Source: Ramlibacter agri
Lineage (GTDB): Bacteria; Pseudomonadota; Gammaproteobacteria; Burkholderiales; Burkholderiaceae_C
Assembly: GCF_012927085.1 (NCBI RefSeq)
Contig: NZ_JABBFX010000003.1
Location: 1,134,150 to 1,198,149, forward strand
Length of the DNA stretch: 64,000 nucleotides
Direction of reading: 5' to 3'
Of the stretch, positions 44,949 through 57,556 are shown piece after piece. The notes under the pieces were generated by a model that saw nothing but the letters and a program-made list of their open reading frames with translations, searched no databases and was not told the origin of the DNA. Each line of letters starts with the position of its first letter. Positions within the stretch are counted from its first letter, which is position 1. Position numbers and translations under genes: made by a program.

Positions 44949-45020
44949 CTTGGGCTCTCTGGAAATCCGTCCGGGGAAGCATCAGAAGATCCCTTTGGGA
45001 TCGATTTGAAGAGGTCAAAC

Positions 45021-45332
45021 ATGTACGCGGTCATAAAAACCGGTGGCAAGCAGTATCGCGTTGCTTCCGGCGACAAGATCAAGGTAGAACAGATTGCTGC
45101 GGACATCGGCCAGGAAATCACCTTCGATCAGGTTCTCGCGCTAGGCAACGGCGGCGACCTGAAAGTGGGCGTCCCCCTGGTTTCCGGTGCCACGGTCAAG
45201 GCCACGGTCGTGGCGCACGGCAAGCACGAGAAGGTTCGCATCTTCAAGCTGCGCCGCCGCAAGCACTACCAGAAGCACCAAGGCCATCGCCAGCAGTTCA
45301 CCGAACTGCAAATCGGTGCCATCGCCGGCTAA
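45021..45332 (+). CDS. rplU: 50S ribosomal protein L21
   Basis: 103 aa. [20 protein letters not shown] is the canonical L21 start, and the C-terminal [22 protein letters not shown] is the rRNA-binding part. The ATG at 45021 was chosen over a GTG frame opening at 44922 because it matches the family and has a ribosome site. rpmA follows after 15 nt. Confidence 0.98.
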   Translation: MYAVIKTGGKQYRVASGDKIKVEQIAADIGQEITFDQVLALGNGGDLKVGVPLVSGATVKATVVAHGKHEKVRIFKLRRRKHYQKHQGHRQQFTELQIGAIAG

Positions 45333-45347
45333 TCAGGAGCACAGGAA

Positions 45348-45608
45348 ATGGCACAGAAAAAAGGCGGCGGCTCTACGCGAAACGGGCGTGATTCCCAGCC
45401 GAAGATGCTGGGCGTCAAGGCCTTCGGCGGCGAACTCATCAGCGCCGGCTCCATCATCGTGCGCCAGCGCGGTACCAAGTTCCACGCCGGCACGAACGTC
45501 GGCGTCGGCCGGGACCACACGCTGTTCGCGCTGGTCGATGGCCACGTGAAGTTCGAAACCAAGGGCGCGCTGAACAAGCAACAGGTCAGCATCGTCCCGG
45601 CGGCTTGA
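45348..45608 (+). CDS. rpmA: 50S ribosomal protein L27
   Basis: 86 aa. [29 protein letters not shown] is the conserved N terminus that reaches the peptidyl-transferase centre. No N-terminal cleavage extension as in Firmicutes. An intrinsic terminator lies 22 nt after its stop. Confidence 0.98.
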   Translation: MAQKKGGGSTRNGRDSQPKMLGVKAFGGELISAGSIIVRQRGTKFHAGTNVGVGRDHTLFALVDGHVKFETKGALNKQQVSIVPAA

Positions 45609-45613
45609 GTTAA

Positions 45614-47886
<2,273 letters not shown>

Positions 47887-47889
47887 CAA

Positions 47890-47916
47890 GCCGGGGTGCG
47901 CTGCGCGCAACCCGGC
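47890..47916. terminator. Hairpin between convergent proB and the CNP1-like gene
   Basis: GCCGGGGTGCGC and GCGCAACCCGGC pair over 12 positions with one mismatch, loop TGC. No T run; possible bidirectional terminator for the two convergent genes. Confidence 0.4.
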
Positions 47917-47925
47917 CTACAGGTT

Positions 47926-48432
47926 TCAACCGCCGCTGCCGGTGAACTTCCGGTCCGCCGGCGTGCGCAGGTCGCGCAGGATCGTGGCCTTGTCCTGGTT
48001 CGGCGCCTGTCCCAGGCACATGCCATCGCGGGCGATCGTCAGGCTGTAGCGGTTGTTCGGCGTTTCGGACAGCGCCCGCCACGGCGATTCGGTGGTCGCC
48101 ACCCAGCCGCTCGAGGGGTTGTGGCGCGCGAAGACGCGCACTTCGCCCGTGCTGCACCGCACGCCCTCGTAGATGCCGTTGACGGTGCCGCTGCTGCTCT
48201 GGGCCACGACGACGTAGCGCACGACGCCATCGGTGCCGATGGCCACCGAGTTGGGATCGACGCCGAAATGCAGGCTGGAACCCGGCACGTCGATGGCGAT
48301 GAGGCCGCTGGTGCGCAGCGCCGGGGGCGGCGGCGCGTCCAGTTCCTTCCAGTCGGGATCGGCGTCGGCCAGTTGGGCCGAGGCGGCCAGGGAGGCGCAG
48401 CACAGGGCCAGTGCCAGGAACTCACGTTGCAT
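47926..48432 (-). CDS. CNP1-like family protein, exported
   Basis: 168 aa. Signal peptide [20 protein letters not shown], then a domain with [33 protein letters not shown] and CLGQAP near the end, matching CNP1-like proteins of Neisseria and Burkholderiales, whose function is unknown. Its ATG overlaps the rppH 3' end by 11 nt, indicating co-translation. Confidence 0.8.
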   Translation of the reverse strand: MQREFLALALCCASLAASAQLADADPDWKELDAPPPPALRTSGLIAIDVPGSSLHFGVDPNSVAIGTDGVVRYVVVAQSSSGTVNGIYEGVRCSTGEVRVFARHNPSSGWVATTESPWRALSETPNNRYSLTIARDGMCLGQAPNQDKATILRDLRTPADRKFTGSGG

Positions 48433-49099
48433 TCTTGATCTTCGCGGCGGGGTGCAGCGGGAAGGCCCGCTGGCCCTGCGCCTGGGGATTGGGTTCGAAG
48501 GTGGCGCCCGGGGGCAGTTCCATCATCGGCGCGGGCATCTGCACCGCCGCCGCTTCGTGGTTGTTGTGGGGATGGTCGGCATCGCGCGTGCGCATGCCGC
48601 TGCGGAGATACCGGTTGCGGTGGTCGTTGCGCGGCAGGTAGCGCGCCAGCTCGCGCAGCGCCATCTCGTACACGCCGCGCTTGAACTCCACCACCACGTC
48701 CAGCGGCACCCAGTAGTCGTTCCAGCGCCAGGCGTCGAACTCCGGGTGGTTGGTCGCGCGCAGGTTCAGGTTCCAGTCCTGCCCGGTCAATTGCAGCAGG
48801 AACCAGATCTGTTTCTGTCCCTTGTAGTGGCCCCGCGCATCACGGCGGATATAGCGTTCCGGCACTTCGTAGCGCAGCCAGTCACGCGTGCGGGCGATGA
48901 TTCGCACATGCTCCGGCATCAACCCGATTTCCTCGTGCAGTTCCCGGAACATCGCCTGCTCGGGGCTCTCGCCACGGTCGATGCCACCTTGCGGAAACTG
49001 CCAGCTGTGTGTCCTGATGCGTTTGCCCCAGAACACCTGGTTTTTCTGGTTGAGCAGGATGATGCCGACGTTAGGCCTGAAGCCGTCCCGGTCAAGCAT
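48422..49099 (-). CDS. rppH: RNA pyrophosphohydrolase RppH
   Basis: 225 aa from ATG at 49099 ([17 protein letters not shown], canonical). Nudix box [22 protein letters not shown]. It strips pyrophosphate from mRNA 5' ends and starts RNase E decay. Residues after about 165 form a Pro-rich tail absent from E. coli RppH (about 176 aa) but common in Burkholderiales. Divergent from proS. Confidence 0.94.
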   Translation of the reverse strand: MLDRDGFRPNVGIILLNQKNQVFWGKRIRTHSWQFPQGGIDRGESPEQAMFRELHEEIGLMPEHVRIIARTRDWLRYEVPERYIRRDARGHYKGQKQIWFLLQLTGQDWNLNLRATNHPEFDAWRWNDYWVPLDVVVEFKRGVYEMALRELARYLPRNDHRNRYLRSGMRTRDADHPHNNHEAAAVQMPAPMMELPPGATFEPNPQAQGQRAFPLHPAAKIKNAT

Positions 49100-49189
49100 A
49101 ATCACACCCCAAATCTTTGAACTGAGTTCATTATGCACGGCGCTCCAGCGCGCTGGAAGGGCTCAGTTACCCCACCCCGGTCGTATCGA

Positions 49190-50935
49190 ATGAGAGCCTC
49201 CCAGTTCCTGATTTCCACCCTCAAGGAAGCGCCCGCCGACGCCGAAGTCGCCAGCCACAAGCTGATGACGCGCGCCGGCATGATCAAGAAGCTCGGCGCC
49301 GGCATCTACACGTACATGCCGATGGGCCTGCGGGTCATCCGGAAGGTGGAGGCGATCGTCCGTGAAGAGATGAATCGCGCGGGCGCCGTCGAATGCACGA
49401 TGCCCGTGGTGCAGCCGGCGGAGCTGTGGCAGGAGACCGGCCGCTTCGACAAGATGGGGCCCGAGCTGCTGCGCATCCAGGACCGGCATGAGCGCGACTT
49501 CATCGTGCAGCCCACCAGCGAGGAGGTCGTCACCGACATCGCCCGCCAGGAGCTGCGCAGCTACAAGCAGCTGCCGAAGAACCTGTACCAGATCCAGACC
49601 AAGTTCCGCGACGAGCGCCGTCCGCGCTTCGGCCTGATGCGTGGCCGCGAGTTCATCATGAAGGACGCCTACAGCTTCGACCGCGACCAGGCCGCGGCCA
49701 AGCGCAGCTACGAGGTGATGTCGCAGGCCTATCGCGCCATCTTCGACCGCTTCGGCCTGCGCTATCGCGCGGTGGCCGCGGACAGCGGCGCCATCGGCGG
49801 CGACCTGAGCGAAGAGTTCCAGGTGATCGCCGCCACCGGCGAGGACGCCATCGTCTACTGCCCGGACAGCGAGTACGCGGCCAACATGGAAAAGGCCGAA
49901 GCGCTGGCGCCGGCCGGCCCGCGTCCCGCCGCCAGGCAGGACATGAAGAAGGTGCCCACGCCGGGCAAGGCCACCTGCGAAGACGTGGCGCAACTCCTGG
50001 GCGTGCCGCTGCAGACCACGGTGAAGTCCATCGTGCTGGCCACCGACGAAGTGGACGACCAGGGCGCGATCAAAGGCAGCAAGCTCTGGCTGCTGCTCCT
50101 GCGCGGCGACCACGGCATGAACGAGATCAAGGTCGGCAAGCTCGCCGGCCTGGAGAACGGCTTCCGCTTCGCCACTGTCGCCGAGATCGAGCAGCACTTC
50201 GGCACCAAGCCCGGCTACCTGGGCCCGATCGCGCTGCGCGAAAAGGTGCGCATCGTCGCCGACCGCGAAGTGGCCGTGATGGCCGACTGGATCTGCGGCG
50301 CCAACGAGGAGGACTACCACCTCACCGGCGTCAACTGGGGCCGCGACCTGCCCGAACCGGACGCGGTGGCCGACATCCGCAACGTGGTCGAGGGCGACCC
50401 CTCGCCGGACGGCAAGGGCAAGCTCGCCATCGAGCGCGGCATCGAGGTGGGCCACGTGTTCTACCTGGGCACCAAGTACAGCAAGCCCATGAACGCCACC
50501 TTCCTCGACGAGGACGGCAAGCCCAAGCTGTTCGAGATGGGCTGCTACGGCATCGGCGTCACGCGCCTGCCGGCCGCGGCCATCGAGCAGAACCACGACG
50601 AGCGCGGCATCATCTGGCCGGACGCCATCGCGCCCTTCACGGTGGTGGTGTGCCCGATCGGCATGGACCGCAGCGCCGACGTCAAGGCGGCAGCGGAGAA
50701 GCTGCACGACGAACTGGCGGCGGCTGGTATCGACGTCCTGCTGGACGACCGCGGCGAGCGCCCGGGCGCGATGTTCGCCGACTGGGAACTGATCGGCGTG
50801 CCGCACCGCGTGGTGATCTCCGACCGCGGCCTGAAGGAAGGCCAGCTCGAATACCAGCATCGCCGCGACGCGGCGGCGACCAAGGTGCCGGCCGGTGAGG
50901 TCTTCGGCTTCCTGAAAGGGCGCCTGGCGCAGTGA
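49190..50935 (+). CDS. proS: Prolyl-tRNA synthetase
   Basis: 581 aa class II synthetase of the bacterial (ProRS-B) type with the INS editing domain between motifs 2 and 3 (about 230-400). Motif 2 region is [27 protein letters not shown]; motif 3 is [17 protein letters not shown]; anticodon-binding domain about 480-581. The INS domain hydrolyses Ala-tRNA-Pro. The ATG at 49190 yields the usual length; its stop overlaps the next gene (GTGA). Confidence 0.97.
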   Translation: MRASQFLISTLKEAPADAEVASHKLMTRAGMIKKLGAGIYTYMPMGLRVIRKVEAIVREEMNRAGAVECTMPVVQPAELWQETGRFDKMGPELLRIQDRHERDFIVQPTSEEVVTDIARQELRSYKQLPKNLYQIQTKFRDERRPRFGLMRGREFIMKDAYSFDRDQAAAKRSYEVMSQAYRAIFDRFGLRYRAVAADSGAIGGDLSEEFQVIAATGEDAIVYCPDSEYAANMEKAEALAPAGPRPAARQDMKKVPTPGKATCEDVAQLLGVPLQTTVKSIVLATDEVDDQGAIKGSKLWLLLLRGDHGMNEIKVGKLAGLENGFRFATVAEIEQHFGTKPGYLGPIALREKVRIVADREVAVMADWICGANEEDYHLTGVNWGRDLPEPDAVADIRNVVEGDPSPDGKGKLAIERGIEVGHVFYLGTKYSKPMNATFLDEDGKPKLFEMGCYGIGVTRLPAAAIEQNHDERGIIWPDAIAPFTVVVCPIGMDRSADVKAAAEKLHDELAAAGIDVLLDDRGERPGAMFADWELIGVPHRVVISDRGLKEGQLEYQHRRDAAATKVPAGEVFGFLKGRLAQ

Positions 50936-51612
50936 TCAGCCGCAGGTCCCTGCTGCACACCGTCCCCGCGGGCCTGGGCCTGGCGCTGGCGGGCGGGCGG
51001 GCGCAGGCGGGCGCGCAGGTGGAGGAGCCGCTGGCCGACTCGGTCCGCACGGCGCTCACCGCCGCCGTGGCCAATGGCGCGCCGCCGGTGCCGGACTTCG
51101 CGACGGTCGACGCGCGCCTGCAGTACCTGCGCTGGCTCGGGCAGATGAGCCACAAGCTGCAGCGGCGCACGCCGGACTGGAACGAGCGCAAGGAATTCCT
51201 GCAGACGGTCTGGTACGAGAGCAAGCGCGCGGGGCTCGACCCCGGCCTGGTGCTGGGGCTGGTCCAGGTGGAGAGCGGCTTCCGCAAGTTCGCCGTGAGC
51301 GTCGTCGGCGCGCGCGGCTACATGCAGGTGATGCCTTTCTGGACGCGTCTCATCGGCAATGGCGACCCGTCGGCGCTGTTCCACATGCAGACCAACCTGC
51401 GCTTCGGCTGCGTGATCCTGCGCCACTACCTGGACCGCGAAGGGGGTGACCTCTATTTCGCGCTGGGCCGCTACAACGGCAGCCGCGGGCAGGCGCAGTA
51501 TCCGCGCGCGGTGCTGGGGGCGGGGCGCAATTGGGTGTTCGTCGACAGCCCGCTGCCGGAGCGTTCGCCGGATCCGGGCAGGCCGGCGGAGAAGGTTCCC
51601 GGCGGCCCTTGA
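50932..51612 (+). CDS. Lytic transglycosylase, SLT-type, exported
   Basis: 226 aa from GTG overlapping the proS stop. The N terminus [22 protein letters not shown] has a twin-Arg-like signal. The SLT fold (about 95-210) has [31 protein letters not shown], with the catalytic Glu in VESGF, and [10 protein letters not shown]. It should cleave peptidoglycan glycan strands to anhydro-muropeptides. Coupling to proS is unusual but only positional. Confidence 0.88.
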   Translation: MISRRSLLHTVPAGLGLALAGGRAQAGAQVEEPLADSVRTALTAAVANGAPPVPDFATVDARLQYLRWLGQMSHKLQRRTPDWNERKEFLQTVWYESKRAGLDPGLVLGLVQVESGFRKFAVSVVGARGYMQVMPFWTRLIGNGDPSALFHMQTNLRFGCVILRHYLDREGGDLYFALGRYNGSRGQAQYPRAVLGAGRNWVFVDSPLPERSPDPGRPAEKVPGGP

Positions 51613-51616
51613 TCGC

Positions 51617-52612
51617 CTATTGAACGAAGCCGATCCTCGTCTTCGCCCCACCCAGCTTCGGCAGGTCCTCCACCGCGATCGCCCCGCGGTTCGCCAGCCG
51701 CGCATTGCCGAACCCCGTCATCAGCGCCCGGCGCATCTCGCGCGGCGCCAGTTCGGCCAGCAGGTCCAGCACGTCGTCGGCCGGTTCCTCGTCGAAGCGG
51801 CGGCCCCAGCCGTGTTCGGCGCGGATGCCGCGGTACAGGTTCAGCGCGATCGCGCGCGCCTGTTCCGGCGAGGGCGCATCGATCTCGAACACGTTCAGGC
51901 GGTTCAGGATCGGCTCGGGAATGCAGCGGTCGTCGTTGGCCGTCATGATCCAGATCACCTGGCTCGCGTCCAGCGCGATCTCGGCGAATTCGTCCATGAA
52001 GGATTCGGCGGTGTCGTGTTCCAGCAGGCTGTACAGCGAACCGAGCGGGTCGTACTGCGCGTCGGCGCTGGCCTTGTCGATCTCGTCGACGACGATCACC
52101 GGGTTGGCGTACTGGCCGTCCACCAGCGCCTCGAACACCTTGCCCGGCTTCGCGCCCTTCCACTGCGAGGAGGCGCCCGAAAGAAGCCAGCCGGCCGTCA
52201 TCGAGCTCATGGGGACGAGGCTCATGCCGGTGCCCAGCAACTCGGCGAGGTGGCGCGCGAAGTGGGTCTTGCCGATGCCCGGCGGGCCGAGCAGGAGCAT
52301 GGGCGTGACCTCGAGGCCATCGCCGGAGTCCTGCGCGAGCGCCACGTGGCGCTTGACGTCGTCGAGCGCGGCGCTGAAGTTGGGGAGCTGTTCGTAGAGG
52401 GCGGCCATCTCGGGGACGCCGCTCGGCTTGACCTGGAAGCGCACGGGCCCGAGCTCCAGCATGCGTTCGTAGGTGGCGCGCAGGCTTTCGTGGTCGCGCG
52501 GGGGCAGCTTGGCGAGCTTCCGTTCGACGTCGTGCGGGCGGAAGATGCTGCGCACGTTCGCGATGGGCAGCTTCAGGCCGGGGTTGCTGGGGACGAGGCT
52601 GCGTGATTCCAT
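51617..52612 (-). CDS. Lon-like AAA ATPase without protease domain
   Basis: 331 aa. Walker A LLLGPPGIGKTHFARHLAE, Walker B VIVVDEIDKA, sensor-1 WIMTANDDRCIPEPILNRL: a close match to the AAA module of Lon and its relatives, but the protein ends after the small AAA domain, with no Ser-Lys protease. The N-terminal 60 residues are helical. GAAGGAG sits 6 nt before the ATG at 52612. Function not known; unfoldase or regulator are possibilities. Confidence 0.85.
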   Translation of the reverse strand: MESRSLVPSNPGLKLPIANVRSIFRPHDVERKLAKLPPRDHESLRATYERMLELGPVRFQVKPSGVPEMAALYEQLPNFSAALDDVKRHVALAQDSGDGLEVTPMLLLGPPGIGKTHFARHLAELLGTGMSLVPMSSMTAGWLLSGASSQWKGAKPGKVFEALVDGQYANPVIVVDEIDKASADAQYDPLGSLYSLLEHDTAESFMDEFAEIALDASQVIWIMTANDDRCIPEPILNRLNVFEIDAPSPEQARAIALNLYRGIRAEHGWGRRFDEEPADDVLDLLAELAPREMRRALMTGFGNARLANRGAIAVEDLPKLGGAKTRIGFVQ

Positions 52613-52724
52613 GACCGCTCCTTCAACGACTGTGCTTTGATTCGAGCATACGTCGTGCCAGGGGGCAAGGAATGCGGCCCGCTGCCGCACGAGCTTGTCA
52701 GCGCGCGTCGACAGCAGAGGCAAG

Positions 52725-52747
52725 CGTGGCTGCCGTTGGCAGCCACG
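52725..52747 (-). terminator. Hairpin downstream of grxD
   Basis: CGTGGCTGCC/GGCAGCCACG: a perfect 10-bp stem with a 3-nt loop, 12 nt after the grxD stop. It lacks a T run; probably marks the end of the hemA-prfA-prmC-grxD transcript. Confidence 0.45.
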
Positions 52748-52758
52748 GGAGGGGACTG

Positions 52759-53076
52759 CTACTGGCCGAGGACCTGTTGCAGTTCGCCGCTCTGGTACAT
52801 CTCCATCATGATGTCCGAGCCGCCGATGAACTCGCCCTTCACATACAGCTGCGGGATGGTGGGCCAGTTGCTGAATTCCTTGATGCCCTGGCGGATCTCG
52901 TCGTCCTCCAGCACGTTCACGGTCTTCAGCTGCTTGGGGTCGACGCCGCAGGCCTTGAGGATCTGCACGGCGCGGCCGGAGAAGCCGCACATGGGGAAGG
53001 CCGCGTTCCCCTTCATGAACAGCAGCACTTCGCTGTTCTTCACCAGGTCGTTGATGCGTTGCTGGACGTCGCTCAT
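52759..53076 (-). CDS. grxD: Monothiol glutaredoxin (CGFS type)
   Basis: 105 aa. The active site MCGFSGRAV is the CGFS class, which binds a [2Fe-2S] cluster with glutathione and delivers it to client proteins. Preceding KGNAAFP, then WPTIPQLYVKGEFIGGSDIM. Start ATG at 53076 (MSDVQQRI). Follows prmC by 47 nt. Confidence 0.96.
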   Translation of the reverse strand: MSDVQQRINDLVKNSEVLLFMKGNAAFPMCGFSGRAVQILKACGVDPKQLKTVNVLEDDEIRQGIKEFSNWPTIPQLYVKGEFIGGSDIMMEMYQSGELQQVLGQ

Positions 53077-53123
53077 CTGAATCTCTCCTCGGCAGGGCAA
53101 ACCTGCTTCAACATTGCGGCGAA

Positions 53124-53942
53124 TTATCCCAGTTCAAGCCGGCGGCCGCCGGAGCAGCGGTCGATGCCCGCAAGATCGCTTCGGCTGCCGGCTTGCGCCA
53201 GCCCGGCGCCGGCCAGCAAAGCCCGGACCGCTTCGGCCTGGTCGTGGCCATGCTCCAGCAGCAGCCAGCCGCCCGGCGCCAGCAGCGGCGGCGTCACGGC
53301 GGCGATGCGGCGGATGTCGTCCAGCCCGTCGGCGCCCGCCACCAGGGCCGACAGCGGCTCATGCTTCAAGGCCGGCAGGTGCGGGTCGCCTGCCGCAACA
53401 TACGGCGGGTTGCTGACGACCAGATCGTAAGGCCCGTTGCTGCCCTCCAGCCAGTCGGCCTGGCGGAAAGCGACCGGCAGCCCCAGCCGCTGCGCGTTGG
53501 CGCTCGCCACCGCCAGGGCTTCGGCGCTGCGGTCGATGGCCTCCACCTTCGCATCGGGGCGTGCCTGCTGCAGGGCCAGCGCGATGGCGCCGCTGCCGGT
53601 GCCGAGGTCGATGATGCGCGGCGCGCTGCGGCCCTGCAGGACTTCGAGCGCCCATTCGACCAGCGTCTCGGTGTCCGGGCGCGGCACCAGCACGCGGGCA
53701 TCCACCGCGAGTGGCAGGCCGTAGAACTCCTTCTCGCCGACGAGATAGGCGACCGGTTCGCCGTCGGCGCGGCGCCGGCACAGGACGGCATAGCGCTGCG
53801 CGTCCGCGGGCGACAAGGCGTCGTCGTCATGCGCGATCAGCCAGCCGCGGTCCTGCGCCGCGCGGCCCAGCACGTGCAGCAGGAGCAGCTGCGCATCGAG
53901 GCGGTCCAGCCCCGACGCGGCCAAGGCCTCGCGCAAATTCAC
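53124..53942 (-). CDS. prmC: Peptide chain release factor N5-glutamine methyltransferase
   Basis: 272 aa. SAM motif [14 protein letters not shown], catalytic [12 protein letters not shown], and [16 protein letters not shown]-terminal of the SAM domain. Methylates the Gln of the GGQ motif in RF1 and RF2. GTG start at 53942 overlaps the prfA stop (GTGA); the frame upstream belongs to prfA. Confidence 0.96.
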   Translation of the reverse strand: MNLREALAASGLDRLDAQLLLLHVLGRAAQDRGWLIAHDDDALSPADAQRYAVLCRRRADGEPVAYLVGEKEFYGLPLAVDARVLVPRPDTETLVEWALEVLQGRSAPRIIDLGTGSGAIALALQQARPDAKVEAIDRSAEALAVASANAQRLGLPVAFRQADWLEGSNGPYDLVVSNPPYVAAGDPHLPALKHEPLSALVAGADGLDDIRRIAAVTPPLLAPGGWLLLEHGHDQAEAVRALLAGAGLAQAGSRSDLAGIDRCSGGRRLELG

Positions 53943-55036
53943 GAGCGCGCCGCTCCCATGCCCACTTCCAGCTCCTCCAGCTGTTCGGCGCGGCGCGCCA
54001 ACAGCAGGGCCTCGACCACTTCGTCGAGGTCGCCTTCCATGATGAAGCTCAGCTTGTACAGCGTGAGGTTGATGCGGTGGTCCGTCATGCGGCCCTGCGG
54101 GAAGTTGTAGGTGCGGATGCGGTCCGAGCGGTCGCCGCTGCCGATCAGGCCCTTGCGCATTGCCGCGTCCTTGGCGGCGCGCTCGGAGCGGTCCTTCTCG
54201 CGGATCCGCGCGGCCAGCACCTGCATGGCCTTGGCCTTGTTGCGGTGCTGCGAGCGGTCGTCCTGGCACTCGGCCACGATGCCGGTCGGGATGTGCGTGA
54301 TGCGCACCGCCGAATCGGTCTTGTTCACGTGCTGGCCGCCGGCGCCGGAAGCGCGGTAGGTGTCGATGCGCAGGTCGGCGGGATTGATCTGCACGGCCTG
54401 CGCTTCATCGGGCTCAGGCAGCGCCGCTACGGTGCAGGCGCTGGTGTGGATGCGGCCCTGGCTTTCGGTGGCGGGCACGCGCTGCACGCGGTGGCCGCCC
54501 GATTCGAACTTGAGCTTGCCGTAGGCGCCTTCGCCGACCATGCGCACGACGACTTCCTTGAAGCCGCCGACTTCGCCTTCGCTTTCGCTCACGAGCTCGG
54601 TGCGCCAGCCCTGGCGCTCGGCGTAGCGGGTGTACATGCGCAGCAGGTCGCCGGCGAACAGCGCCGACTCGTCGCCGCCGGTGCCGGCGCGGATTTCCAG
54701 GAAGACGTTGCGCACGTCATCGGGGTCGCGCGGCAGCAGCAGCGTCTGCAGCTCGGTTTCGAGCGCAGGCAGTTCGGTTTCGAGGGAAGCGATCTCCTCC
54801 TTGGCCATGTCGGCCATCTCGGGATCGTCCAGCATCTCGCGCGCCTGGGCGAGGTTGGCCTCCTGCTGCAGGAAATCCTGGAAGCGGCCGGCGACTTCGC
54901 TGACTTCGGCGTGCTCGCGCGTGAGCTCGCGGAAACGCTCCATGTTGTTGACCACCTCGGGCTGCGACAGGAAAAAGTCCAGCTCCTGCAGGCGGACGGG
55001 GAAGCGCTCGAGTTGTTGTCTGAGGAAAGGTTTCAC
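53939..55036 (-). CDS. prfA: Peptide chain release factor 1
   Basis: 365 aa. Class I release factor for UAA/UAG: PAT tripeptide within [13 protein letters not shown] as stop-codon reader, and [15 protein letters not shown] as the peptidyl-transferase motif. [12 protein letters not shown] is the family start. It precedes prmC, whose enzyme modifies it, a functional pairing seen in most proteobacteria. Confidence 0.98.
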   Translation of the reverse strand: MKPFLRQQLERFPVRLQELDFFLSQPEVVNNMERFRELTREHAEVSEVAGRFQDFLQQEANLAQAREMLDDPEMADMAKEEIASLETELPALETELQTLLLPRDPDDVRNVFLEIRAGTGGDESALFAGDLLRMYTRYAERQGWRTELVSESEGEVGGFKEVVVRMVGEGAYGKLKFESGGHRVQRVPATESQGRIHTSACTVAALPEPDEAQAVQINPADLRIDTYRASGAGGQHVNKTDSAVRITHIPTGIVAECQDDRSQHRNKAKAMQVLAARIREKDRSERAAKDAAMRKGLIGSGDRSDRIRTYNFPQGRMTDHRINLTLYKLSFIMEGDLDEVVEALLLARRAEQLEELEVGMGAARS

Positions 55037-55050
55037 GTTCGGACCAGGTG

Positions 55051-55143
55051 AACGCAGAAGCCGCAGAGGTTACGCAGAAACCGCAGAAGAAAGCCCGATG
55101 GATTTTTCCGCGTCTTTTGCGTCACCTCTGCGTCTTCTGCGTT
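55051..55143. repeat. Long imperfect inverted repeat built of decamers (element B)
   Basis: Left arm 55051-55086 and right arm 55108-55143, 36 nt each, match in about 30 positions as an inverted repeat. The left arm reads as 10-nt units (AACGCAGAAG, CCGCAGAGGT, TACGCAGAAA, CCGCAG). The loop contains GATGGATTTTT. It lies between hemA and prfA, both minus strand, and shares period and layout with element A at 15217-15326. Confidence 0.75.
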
Positions 55144-55175
55144 GAAAAGGCGGAGGCGCGCCAAGGACGCGGAAG

Positions 55176-56432
55176 CTAACGCTCTTTGCGCAGGAAGAAG
55201 TGCTCGATCGCCTGGCTGGCGCGCTGGCGCGAGTCGGCGTCGCCGGCGTGCAGTTCGGCCATGGCGCCGTGCAGCATCTTTTGGGTGAGGCCCTTCGACA
55301 GCGCCTCCAGCACGGCATCGACGTCTTCGCCCCGGGCCAGCAGCTTGCGGGCGCGGGCCAGTTCCAGCGTGCGCCATTCGTCCGCCTGGGCATTCAGCTG
55401 GCGGATCAGCGGCACGGCGCGGCGCTGGTCCATCCAGTGCAGGAAGCTCTGGACGCCGGCGTCGATGATGGCCTCGGCCTGGGCCACCGCGGCCTGGCGG
55501 TTGGCCTGGCCGGTCTGCACCACGTGGGCCAGGTCGTCCACCGTGTACAGGTAGACGTCCTCCAGCTCCTTGACCTCGGGCTCGATGTCGCGTGGCACCG
55601 CCAGGTCCACCATGAACATGGGGCGGTGCTTGCGCGCTTTCAGCGCCCGCTCCACGGCGCCGAGGCCGATGATGGGCAGCTGGCTGGCGGTGGAACTGAC
55701 CACCACGTCGAATTCATGCAGGCGCGCCGGCAGGTCCGCCAGGCGCATCACCTCGGCGCCGAAGCGGCTGGCCAGCTTCTCGCCGCGCTCCAGGGTGCGG
55801 TTGGCGACGGCGATCGACTTCGGGTTCTTCGCCGCGAAGTGCGTCGCGGCCAGTTCGATCATCTCGCCGGCACCCACGAACAGCACGCGCACCTGGCCCA
55901 GGTCTTCGAACAGCTGGCCCGCCAGGCGCACCGAGGCGGCCGCCATGCTGATGGAATGGGCGCCGATGTCGGTGGAGGAGCGCACTTCCTTGGCCACCGC
56001 AAAGGAGCGCTGGAACAGCTGGTTGAGGGTGGTGCCCAGGGCGCCGGCCTCTTCGGCGGCGCGCACGGCGTCCTTCAGCTGGCCCAGGATCTGCGCTTCG
56101 CCCAGCACCATGGAATCCAGCCCGCTGGCGACCCGGAAGGCGTGGCGGGCGGCGTGGCCGTCCTGCAGCATGTAGGAGTGGCTGCGCAGCAGGCCGGGGG
56201 CGACGCCGCCCGAATGGGCCAGCCACTCGATGGTGGGTTCGATGGCGTGCTGGTTGCCGGCGCAGTAGATCTCGGTGCGGTTGCAAGTGGAGAGAATGGC
56301 GGCTTCGCCGGTGGCCAGGCTGCCCCGCAACGAGGACAGCGTCGGGCCGATCTGGTCCAGGGCGAACGCGAAGCGGCCCCGCATGTCCAGCGGCGCCGTC
56401 GTGTGGTTGATTCCCAATGCCCAGACTGCCAT
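55176..56432 (-). CDS. hemA: Glutamyl-tRNA reductase
   Basis: 418 aa. [23 protein letters not shown] is canonical; catalytic Cys in [16 protein letters not shown] fold with [15 protein letters not shown]-terminal dimerisation helix. Reduces Glu-tRNA to glutamate-1-semialdehyde, the first committed step of tetrapyrrole synthesis. A perfect TATAAT ends 7 nt before the ATG. prfA and prmC follow downstream. Confidence 0.97.
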   Translation of the reverse strand: MAVWALGINHTTAPLDMRGRFAFALDQIGPTLSSLRGSLATGEAAILSTCNRTEIYCAGNQHAIEPTIEWLAHSGGVAPGLLRSHSYMLQDGHAARHAFRVASGLDSMVLGEAQILGQLKDAVRAAEEAGALGTTLNQLFQRSFAVAKEVRSSTDIGAHSISMAAASVRLAGQLFEDLGQVRVLFVGAGEMIELAATHFAAKNPKSIAVANRTLERGEKLASRFGAEVMRLADLPARLHEFDVVVSSTASQLPIIGLGAVERALKARKHRPMFMVDLAVPRDIEPEVKELEDVYLYTVDDLAHVVQTGQANRQAAVAQAEAIIDAGVQSFLHWMDQRRAVPLIRQLNAQADEWRTLELARARKLLARGEDVDAVLEALSKGLTQKMLHGAMAELHAGDADSRQRASQAIEHFFLRKER

Positions 56433-56439
56433 CGGCCCG

Positions 56440-56445
56440 ATTATA
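56440..56445 (-). promoter_or_regulatory. -10 box directly before hemA
   Basis: TATAAT (minus strand) with 7 nt (CGGGCCG) to the hemA ATG. Because the hemA N terminus is well conserved, this is one of the strongest leaderless candidates in the window. Confidence 0.55.
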
Positions 56446-56493
56446 AAATTCACCGGAAGATCAAGCACTTAGCCTGGATCAATTGCCTTCACC

Positions 56494-56772
56494 GTGAATG
56501 CCATCGACTTTCTCGAGCACGCGCTGAGCTTCGCGGCACCCGCCCTGGCGGTCGCCCTGGGGCTCGCCCTCGCGGGCCGTTTCCTGCTGCCGCAAGCCGG
56601 GCCAAGGCCCGCCATCTGGGCCTTGTTTGCTCTTAATCTGATAGCTGGCCTGGCCGTGCTGGGCGCCGGCCTGTGGTATTTCGGGCACGACGGCAAGATG
56701 GCCACCTATGCCGCGCTGGTGGTGGCCGTCGCGACCGTGCAATGGCTGGCCGGCCGGGCCTGGCGCGGATAA
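56494..56772 (+). CDS. Small predicted membrane protein
   Basis: 92 aa from a GTG start. Three hydrophobic segments (about 10-30, 39-62, 68-88). No recognised domain. Divergent from hemA and followed by yaaA after 10 nt. Codon use resembles its neighbours, but the lack of recognisable motifs makes this moderately certain. Confidence 0.6.
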   Translation: MNAIDFLEHALSFAAPALAVALGLALAGRFLLPQAGPRPAIWALFALNLIAGLAVLGAGLWYFGHDGKMATYAALVVAVATVQWLAGRAWRG

Positions 56773-56773
56773 T
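56768..56773 (+). promoter_or_regulatory. -10-like box directly before yaaA
   Basis: GATAAT, overlapping the stop region of the small membrane protein gene, ends 9 nt before the yaaA ATG at 56783. Confidence 0.4.
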
Positions 56774-56782
56774 CGCCCCACG

Positions 56783-57556
56783 ATGCTGTTCCTGCTGTCC
56801 CCCGCCAAGTCGCTCGATTACGAATCGCCGGTGCCCGCCGTGCCGCACACGCTGCCGGAATTCGTGGCGGATTCGACGCGGCTGATCGAGGTGCTGCGCC
56901 GCAAGTCGCCGCAGCAGATCGCCAGCCTGATGGACATCAGCGACCCGCTGGCCGCGCTCAACGCCGCGCGCTACGAGGCCTGGACGCCCAAGTTCACCGC
57001 GCGCAATTCGCGCCAGGCCGTGCTGGCTTTCGACGGCGACGTCTACGACGGCCTGCAGGCGCGCCAGCTCAGCGCCCAGGACCTGGACTGGGCGCAGCAG
57101 CACCTGCGCATGCTGAGCGGCCTGTACGGCGTGCTGCGGCCGCTGGACCGGATGCAGCCTTACCGGCTGGAAATGGGCACGGCGCTCAAGGTCGGCAGCA
57201 CGTCCAACCTCTACCAGTACTGGGGCAGCCGGATTTCCGAGAACCTGAATCGCCAGCTGGCCGCCGACAAGACGCCGGTGGTGATCAACCTGGCGTCGCA
57301 GGAATATTTCAAGGCGGTCGACCGCGGTGCGCTCAAGGCGCGCGTGATCGACTGCGTGTTCGAGGAGTGGAAGCCGGGCGGCTGGAAGATCGTCAGCTTC
57401 TTCGCCAAGAAGGCGCGCGGGCTGATGGCCCGTTACGCCATCACCCAGCGCATCGAGACCCCGCGCCGGCTGGAGGCGTTCGACCTCGAGGGCTATGCCT
57501 TCGATGCCGCCGCCTCGGAGCCCGATCGGCTGGTGTTTCGCCGGAGGACGCAATGA
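56783..57556 (+). CDS. yaaA: Peroxide stress protein YaaA
   Basis: 257 aa. Canonical [16 protein letters not shown] start, with [35 protein letters not shown] and [11 protein letters not shown]; typical length. In E. coli it limits free iron and binds DNA during peroxide stress. Its stop overlaps the next gene by 4 nt (ATGA), tying it to an iron-dependent dioxygenase. Confidence 0.96.
   Translation: MLFLLSPAKSLDYESPVPAVPHTLPEFVADSTRLIEVLRRKSPQQIASLMDISDPLAALNAARYEAWTPKFTARNSRQAVLAFDGDVYDGLQARQLSAQDLDWAQQHLRMLSGLYGVLRPLDRMQPYRLEMGTALKVGSTSNLYQYWGSRISENLNRQLAADKTPVVINLASQEYFKAVDRGALKARVIDCVFEEWKPGGWKIVSFFAKKARGLMARYAITQRIETPRRLEAFDLEGYAFDAAASEPDRLVFRRRTQ

Noticed and set aside
44949..45020. 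L21-binding autoregulatory leader upstream of rplU
   Set aside because: The region holds only a small hairpin. It does not show the L21 leader structure known from Firmicutes, so I note a leader but no named RNA element.
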